A DNA stretch of 64,000 nucleotides from Diadema setosum (Eukaryota > Echinodermata > Echinoidea > Diadematoida > Diadematidae), in the NCBI GenBank assembly GCA_033980235.1, contig CM067062.1, positions 20,265,203 through 20,329,202 of the forward strand, given 5' to 3'. Positions within the stretch are counted from its first letter, which is position 1. Each line of letters opens with the position of its first letter. Positions 53,501-62,300 of this stretch are shown here, piece after piece. The notes under the pieces are model-generated. The model was given only the letters and a program-made list of their open reading frames with translations, was not told the DNA's origin and made no database searches. Made by a program: the position numbers and the translations under genes.

Positions 53501-56500
53501 AAAAAAAAAAATGTAAAGAATACATTTTCACTCTTCGACTTAGATAGCCACTTGACTTACCTCTCTCATAAAACGGGAAATAACCCTTTATGTCAGTAAC
53601 AAGTTGATGGAATTCTTTTTATATTTTCTTTATCTCGTTCCACATATGTGGCATCTCAAACTGTAATGGTTTTCTCATCTAGCCATGGCTGCACTGAAAC
53701 TTTAAAATTCAGAACCTTTCAAGAGATTGTGTGATTTCCTCAAAACTTGCAGATGTGTGTTACTACTCTTTCTGCATTCACTCAATCAACATGTATATTT
53801 GGGTTTCATTCCCCTTTAAGTGATGTTTGGAGTATACAGCATCATTATCAGTTTGGATTTAATGTGCGAGTAAAGATGATCTAAAAATAATGGAGTTTTA
53901 AGATCTAAAAAACCTCAACAACAATAACAACAGGGAGGAACGATTCCAGATAGGGTCCTTTATTGCGATTCGAAAGTATTATTTCATCTGAAGTCAATTC
54001 ACAAGCTTTGACAAAAAAAGAATCATGACAGGAATTACTTTCAATATTTTGAAAATGAACTAATCAAATTAACACCCTTTAATTCATTACTGACCTGTAA
54101 TTTGCTAAATCAAGAGGACAGAATATCAACTTAATTTTTCTCCACACTACATAAGGATCATTCTAAATGCACTTTCGCAATCTAGAGTAATATCAGTAAA
54201 GTTTTCAGATTACACAAATTTAGTTCCTGCTATAAAATCTTCCAGCCCAAACAATTAGGCCTACAGTCGAGGAAAACAGTCAGATGAGGAGTGCCTTCAG
54301 CTGTTTCACAGAAGAAGAGACATTTCTTTACACAAAGTTTTTCAAAGCTTTACCTGCTTCATTTTCTTGGTTACAGAAAGATGGTCCAGTTCCCTTTAAA
54401 GCAGACCTCATGTCAGCTCTCAAGAAGAAGTCCCAGACAGTCTCTCCCTTGCTGTTTTTCATTGACACTAACCTCTGACCTATGGATGTACAGGACAGAA
54501 ATTAGATCCAAATTAAAATACTCTCCCTTCTGTGCAGGTTGAATTTGAATACAAAATGGTAACACTGCAGAGTACACGTAATGATCCCCACAAAGAAACA
54601 GTTCATTTGGGTCTATTTCATATTGCTTGGAGCAAGTAAAGTGAGACCCAGATTTGCATTAATTCCATTCAGTCATCAGTAAAACACTTGCTGAAATCCC
54701 CAAAGTTTTCCAGCGTAGCTGCACAGCACTTAAAGGAAATCAATATCCTACTTTCACTGCAATTTATTAACATCTGTTACACTTTGAAAGATACATGAAT
54801 GACTATATAGTGATAAGTTCAAATGAGGAACTACTTTTACTTAAGGACCTCAGAATTAAGGTGTCATACAGAAGATTGAAATAGAGAGCATTTTGTATCA
54901 ATATGACATGACCTGAAATCAAGATGAGATTTTTGAATCAAACTTTCACTCACCTCCTACAGCAACCAGCAACTTGACAACATCAACATGGTTGTTGGCA
55001 ACAGCATCATGGAGGACAGTGGTACCACATTTTGGACTGAGATAGAGATCTAACTTTGGGACACTGGTTTTTGATCCTGAAACAGAAATTATATTTCCTT
55101 TCAATTTCTTTCTTTTAACACTTTCAAAGAGCTTCACTAGAACTCACCACTTGAAAAAAAAAATCATGATCATAAATTCCTGTCATTTAAAAAAATCAGC
55201 TATTGTACAGCTTATGAACTAAATCTACTTGTATATATCTGTCAATATCAAGCAAAATTATGTTCATGTACAGTGAGATATTCTCTCTTTTTTGCCAGAA
55301 ATTACATTACAGCAACAATTTAACTCTCATATAAACAGTTTTTGAATTCTGAAGTAAAATTGCTGGGATACAGCCAATCTTTATAAATTGTAAAACTGAA
55401 ACATTCCATACGTGGACTTTCATCATGATTATGAGCAATTCCCACCCACAATGAAAAGATGTCAAGAAAGTATTGATTATCAATGCAGGACAAACATAGA
55501 TGATCATGTGAGCTATAAGATCGTGACTCTAAAGAAAAGAAAATCTTTTCTTCTCTCACCTGATGCTAACGTATCAGGACGGAAATTCAGCAGCTCCTGC
55601 ACACATTCAATGTTGCCATAGTTACATGCTTTATGAAGTGGCGTCCATCCAGCATAGTCCCGGGCATTGACATCGATGTTTGGAGATGTCAAGAGCTGAC
55701 ATACTTTGGCCACATCATTGTTGATACAGGCTACATGTAGAGGAGTTTCACCTGATGGAATAGAAAGTTCAGCAAGTCTTGGTGATGATTAGATGACAAG
55801 ATTTTTTTAAAAAACATAATTTAGGAAGGGCAATAATTAACCCCCAGTTTTTGAAACAGTAGAATAATATGAAATTTCTTTGGTGAATACATGTCAGCTC
55901 AAACAAGGAAAATGCTGCGCTCTGTAATATATTGGTATATCATCTATTCTTGAAGCGTGACGGAATACAGAGTTCCTCTATATATCAAATACCTATAATG
56001 CTAAGGAAGAGATATTATAATGTAAGTTGAAGAGAGCAGGTTAATTACTTCATAGCTCAGAACCTTGACTTTCATTATATTGAAAAGTTCCTTACCTTTC
56101 CTATTCTTGCAGCTGACATACAAGCTCTTCTTTGGTGTAGTCTGGGATCTTTCTGGTTGCTTGCTGCTTACAGTGACAAAAATAAAATCATATCACTCAA
56201 ATATTGTCCCAATATTGGATATTTAGTCTCAAATTTGGTACCAATCTCTACAGTAAAACAAGGAAACTGCATTGGTATAATAAGGTCTATGCTCTCATCA
56301 AAGTTTTGTTTTGTTGAAATATCCAAAGAATTTTGCAATTTCAGGCTGTGCTCAAATTGTAATTCCATGACAGCTGATTCAAAATGTTTACAGAGAAATA
56401 TTTTCTAGTTTGTTGCTTAGTTCTGGCTTATAGGTTCATGGATGATGAAAATGTGTCCAATTTTATGATTTTGAGTATTTAGGAAAATATTTTTGTTCCT

Positions 56501-59334
56501 GCTCTTTGCAGAAACAGATAATATCGTGCATCAGATATTGAAGATGATTTTTTTTTTTTAGGGAAATCACTAAATTTCAAGGGAAGATTTGAAGCTTGAC
56601 TTTCATGTTCCTCTTTGGAGTGGCTGAGAGGAGAAGAGCAGCATGTGATATGAAAATCTGATTAATTTATCACATCTGAGTAATTTGGAAACATGCTCTT
56701 TCAAGTTTTGAGCTCATTAGAATATAAGATGAATTAGAATATTCAGATCTTTTGGCATTCAATAAAGTCTTTTACCACTAGATTTTGTATGATGTCAATT
56801 GCTGTCATTTCCATTGACTTTTTTTAAAAGGATATGTTACTAATTTCTACATGATAAGGCTAAGTTAGACTATATCTGTATATCCATATCTTTGCACTGT
56901 GTAAAATAGGTGATGAATAATTACTCCCAAGTTATGAAATATTGTGTGGATGATAATAAAGGAAACCAAAACCCCAGAGAAATGTGGATTGAGAGAAAGC
57001 AGCAACATTAGTAGAACACATCACTGAAAGCTTGAGGAAAATTGGACAATTGATGCAAAAGTTATGAATTTTTAAAGTTTTGGTGTTGGAACCGCCAGAT
57101 CAGGAGACTTCTAGAGTTCATGACGTCATATAAAGGAAATTCCACAAAAATCAATTTTTCATGAAAATTACACATTCCATTAACTTGATACTGATATATG
57201 TTAAGGGTAGTAATTATTTCCCCTGATTTCTGAAAGCGGTTAGTCAAGTGCTCTTTCATTATGCTAAAAAAGTGAAATCATGTTTAATTTTTTCTTTATT
57301 ATTTCCTTCGTTGTCCACAAGTAGTCTCCTCATCCAGCGGTTCCAATACCAAAACTTTAAAAATGCATAACTTTTGCATCGACTGTCCGATTTTCCTCAA
57401 ACTTTCACTGATGTGTATATATGTTACTGTTTTCACTCAATCCACATTTCTCTTTGGATTTTGGTTTCCTTTAATATGAAGATAGATGAATGTAAGTAGT
57501 AAGGACTTGGTAAAATGTTGTTGAAAACGTGAAGAGTGCTAGAGCTACAACTACATCCGTATGTGCTCCACTTTGTCCACTTTTCATTTGAGTGCCAATG
57601 CAATCCACATGAGAAAAGTAAAGCATGAGCAAAAGTTTGGGTGACTAATTCCAGCAAACAAAACAGTCTTTCAACAGACAACAGCATGCATTCAGAGGTC
57701 TCCTGGTGAAGGCTAACTTGGCTCTAATATCAAATTCACCCCAAAAATGAATAAACCTTATGAAAGAGAAAAACATTCCCTACAAAACAATACAACAATG
57801 GCAAAAATCAGCAAAAAAGATATGACATTTTAAAATTTCTTCTTTTTTTACACAAAACATTTCTTGACCAACACCGTCCTTATAAATAATTAAATCAGCA
57901 AGTTGATGATGTCATGCCCTCACAATTTCCTATTCATTTCATTTCATTTTCTTTTGAAGTTTTTTTTTTTTTTATACGGATTTCTTCTTTAAAGATTTTT
58001 AGTTGAAGGAATGAATGGATGCTGTGGAAGAGGAAGAATTAATACCTGATGGCCTTGGTTGCCAAACTTGCACCTGTCATTTCCTGTTCACTGATGGACT
58101 GAACAGGGTGTGGTGCAAAGTAGAAGTAGTAAGACACCTGGGGTTGTGCAGAATGGAATACAGAAAAAAATGCATTGGTTATTTTTTTTTTTGAACTGCC
58201 TCCTCTGTCCTACTTTTAAAAGGCAATGTTATTTCTATGACTATTTAATTGTTCTAATGATGATACATTCCTTTATTTTATTATTATTTTTTCAACTGGG
58301 GTAATATTTTTTTCAACCCATATCGGGCCATTGCAACTATGGGATATTCCGTAGTTCGTCTGAACGCCGAAGGGGCCACATACGGAATATCCCGTAGTGA
58401 ATAAAATGACATGTGAATAATGTCATTCACTTCCGCTGAGTACTATGACTGTTCTATGCATTGAATGGCAGCATGTTATATACCATATTAAAGAGATTTT
58501 TTTCTTCTTTCAGATGATATATAACTTGTTTTTTGGTTTTTTTCATTGCTTGCTAATAAAGAGCGATTGTTTGGAGAGTTGTCTGTTTGTCGGCGTGTGC
58601 GCGAATGGTGCTGGGCCACTTGGGTGTTTGTATACACAGGTGCGTTGGCCTGCGATATGGGTTAACAATGTAGGGTTGAATAAAAAAAGAACAGGGTCTG
58701 GAAATAAGACATGTTAACTGTGAAAAGGCATGATTATTAATTTATGTACTTGTATGTATTCAATATCATAATTTATATTAATAAAAAAAAAACAACAACA
58801 AACAAACAAACAAACAAAGAAACCCTAAATCTGGCATGATAAAAGATATTTCCAACTCTTTATAGTTGTTAAGCTCAAGTCAAAGAAAGAGGGCAGGCCA
58901 CTATGTCATCCATCTAAAGAGTAACAGCTGAAATTCTTGATCTGAAGAAAAAAAAAACCTACATTCTGAGTAGAGAGTAAACCAAATCTATACATAAGGA
59001 GTCAAACTCACATGATCAAGACAAACTGTAATTATAATTAATTAACTATATAAACACAGGACTTCATGTCAGTTATGAATTTATATTCAGACATTTATGC
59101 TTTTCAATGATTCATTTTGCATAGATATTTGTTGATATGGTGCTTGAATACACTTGAAAAGAAGCAGTAGAAAATCAAACAAGATACCCATTGCTTTGGT
59201 GTGAATTCTTCAAAAAATGCAAAGTGGGAGAAAACTCAGAACTTCAGAATGATAGAAATAAAGACAATTTATTTCCAAATGTTCTCACAATCTACTGTAT
59301 TTTACATAATATTATCACATTACAGATATTCCAG

Positions 59335-59371
<37 letters not shown>

Positions 59372-62300
59372 ACAACAAAAGAAAACATGCTTGGGTCTTT
59401 AAGAGCAAAGTGTATCAATGTCTTGCATTTTCATGTCATGTTATATCAAGTATCTGCAGGACTCACAATCTTCTTCAAGGTGAGGGGCTGGTGAGCCCAA
59501 ATGGCACTTGACTCTGCCACCAGCTGGTCACTGTAGGTCTGGAGGAAACTTTCGGCCACACCTTGGCACACCCAGCTGGGCTTCAGCAAGGACAGGAATG
59601 TCTCCAGGCACGCCTTGCTCTTAGGAATATCATCTGAAAACATAGAGAGTAAACTTCATATCAATCACAAGGTCTTGACCAAAGGCTAATGCGAGAACTT
59701 ATATGTTACATATGTTTGTGGTAGGTCGAAATCCTATAAAAATAAATACAATAAGAAGAGAAAGGAATGAGAACAAAGGTGAGGAAAGGAAGGGAAAATA
59801 TAGTATATGAAAATGAAACTTAAAAGAGCAAAAAGAGTAATTCAGTAATCACTGAATGTTTGTGTAACAAAATACAATAGGCCCTAAATATCTTCAAATC
59901 GCTCACTGGCCTTGAACATGGCATACTAATTTTTCTTGAATGAAAAATCTTTACACTAAAACAACAACATCATTTTATATGCAGGTTTGAGATGACAAGA
60001 CAAAGGTTAAGAACAAATTTACTTTTATAAATCATACACACACCTACTCATGGGGCTGATCCTGTTTCAATGACTGTAGTTTCAGGCCATATGTACAGTA
60101 TAAGCCTACCAACTGGTGAAGAATTCATCCACATGGATGAGCCGAGTGGTGAAGAAAAGATCGGGAGTTTCATAGTGTCTTGTGTTAACCCTAAAGGGGC
60201 CGGGCTTTTTTGGCTATGCTCAGAGTCTAATAATGCTTGAGAGTCTAATTTTTGGTCTGTAAATCTGTTGCAGCATATTCAACGATTGTACATCACAAAA
60301 ACTTCCAAAGTTCATTTCAATTCTTATGTATTTTATTGTTTTCAGAATTTCTTATGTATTTCTTTGTTTTTCAACTTTTGTTTTTTCTTTTTTTCATTGG
60401 AAATTGTCACTGACCACTTTTCTACCATAATTAGCACAAAACTAATCAATGAAAGTGATTAATTGTAAAAATAATCAGGTTTTTATGACTTTCACGACAG
60501 AGCACTGTTTTCCATAGGAAATGTACACAAAATCACAAAATTGTGCCCGTTTTGGGGCGACATTCCGTTACAAAAAAGGGCGTGGCTTCGCAAAAGTACT
60601 CGCGGACGTCGCAAATTTGGTCTCAAAAGTTGCGCGAGACTTGAACAAACAAAGTCAAGAAGCCTCGCGACGAGGCCTTCTCGCGTAACAGAATTATAGC
60701 GCGAAACGTCGAGGGGGGGCGGATTCCGCCCCCCCCCCCACCCCCCCCCCCCCGGCCCTTTTACGGTTAAGACTGGTACCATCTATAGCCGATACCTGGA
60801 ACCACCATTTATATAAATGCAACTGTTATTAATTGTTTACTTTTTTTTTCACAAGACAGATGCTCTTCAACACGAATACTGTTACAATACCGGTACATCT
60901 GATGGATCTCAGTACTTTTCTTAATGAACCAGTGACTATCAGAGCTCGAACTTGAAAAGAAAATCTACACCCTCTGTTTTTTAAGGATACATCATGAACA
61001 GCAACTCACTCTGTTTGGCAATTGATGCCAATTTCTCAACGAAAGCCCTTTGATTTTCATCTCTCGTCTTGGTTGGATTACTGGCAGATCTCATTTCTCC
61101 AAGTCTCAAGAATATCTTGGCAGCCCTCTGGACAAGTGTGCCTATCAAATCAGCTACAGACATCTGCTTCAGGACAGAGAAACAAGCAACATTTCGAGCA
61201 TTTTCACATAGTTGAGGTGTTGAAGTCTAGTTTCTAGTAAAGCAAACAGTCGACTCTGCATAAGTGGATCTTGACGGGAGTGAGGAAAATGTATTGACTG
61301 AGGCAATATTCAACTTATGGGTATCCAGAGGAATAACAAATTTAGTAGTATACTTGGGCAACTGTATCACACTACTTCTCAGGTGCTAACTGTTCAGGTA
61401 ACCACTCACATATATGAATATTACTTGAAGGCATATAAGACACTTTGGACAATTTTCTTTCAGTGGACACTCTGAAATAGATCAGAGTTATTCAAATGTT
61501 CATAATTGTGTTCTGCAAAGCAAAATGAAATACAATCATCTATTATATCAATATATTCAAATTTCATGTGAATTTCACACTTTCACATTCTTTTTTTAAT
61601 AAGAAATTAAACTAGAATTTAACTCTTGAAGTCAACATGTGTACCTTTGTTACAAATTGAACAGATCTGCGATTAGACAAGGCAGCTGCTAAATTGTGTC
61701 TCGTACATCTGGGAAAGTACAAACTGCACATTTTACTGTGACACGGATGAGTACAATGCACTAATAAAGGGTATGTAGAAGAGTGACAAGGTAATAAAGG
61801 CAGTTTTGGGGTAATCAAGAAGCCAATGGCAATTTACATACAAAAAAAAGAAAGATTAGTGCTTACCCAGTCCTGACACACGGCGGCCATTTGAACTGCA
61901 TCCACAAAGAAACATAGAAGCTGTGTCAGGTTGCTTGGAACATTGGAGGAAAACCTCTCTAAACCACAAGATGTCCACAGGACCTGGGTCAGGATATTTA
62001 TGCAGGGATCATCAGTGGGTGCTGGACAAGCTGTATCATTATTCTCAGCCCTAAGAAGGATTAAGATTTCAAGCAACACAGAGTGTGATTAACATATCAC
62101 AATATGCTTTGCGCATTAACCACTTGCAATCTTTAAAACATTTTTTAGAGCATTCTTCTGTAAGGCTCAAGAAGTTGTAGACTTCTTTTCATTTTCTTTT
62201 TTTGGCACTATCTCTCTTGTGACATGATTTCTGTTTGACAGAAATCATGTGCTAACCTTTTTGGCAAATTTCAACCTTTCCCATTATTTTTCCCCCCTGT

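Noticed and set aside
24514..55751. BARD1 or TONSL as the identity of the ankyrin gene
   Set aside because: No TPR or LRR (TONSL) and no RING or BRCT after the repeats (BARD1); exons before and after match SLF1 in order.
23780..56163. Four separate ankyrin genes instead of one gene
   Set aside because: No cassette has its own start region or stop codon, and phases link each cassette to the next and to unique SLF1 ends.
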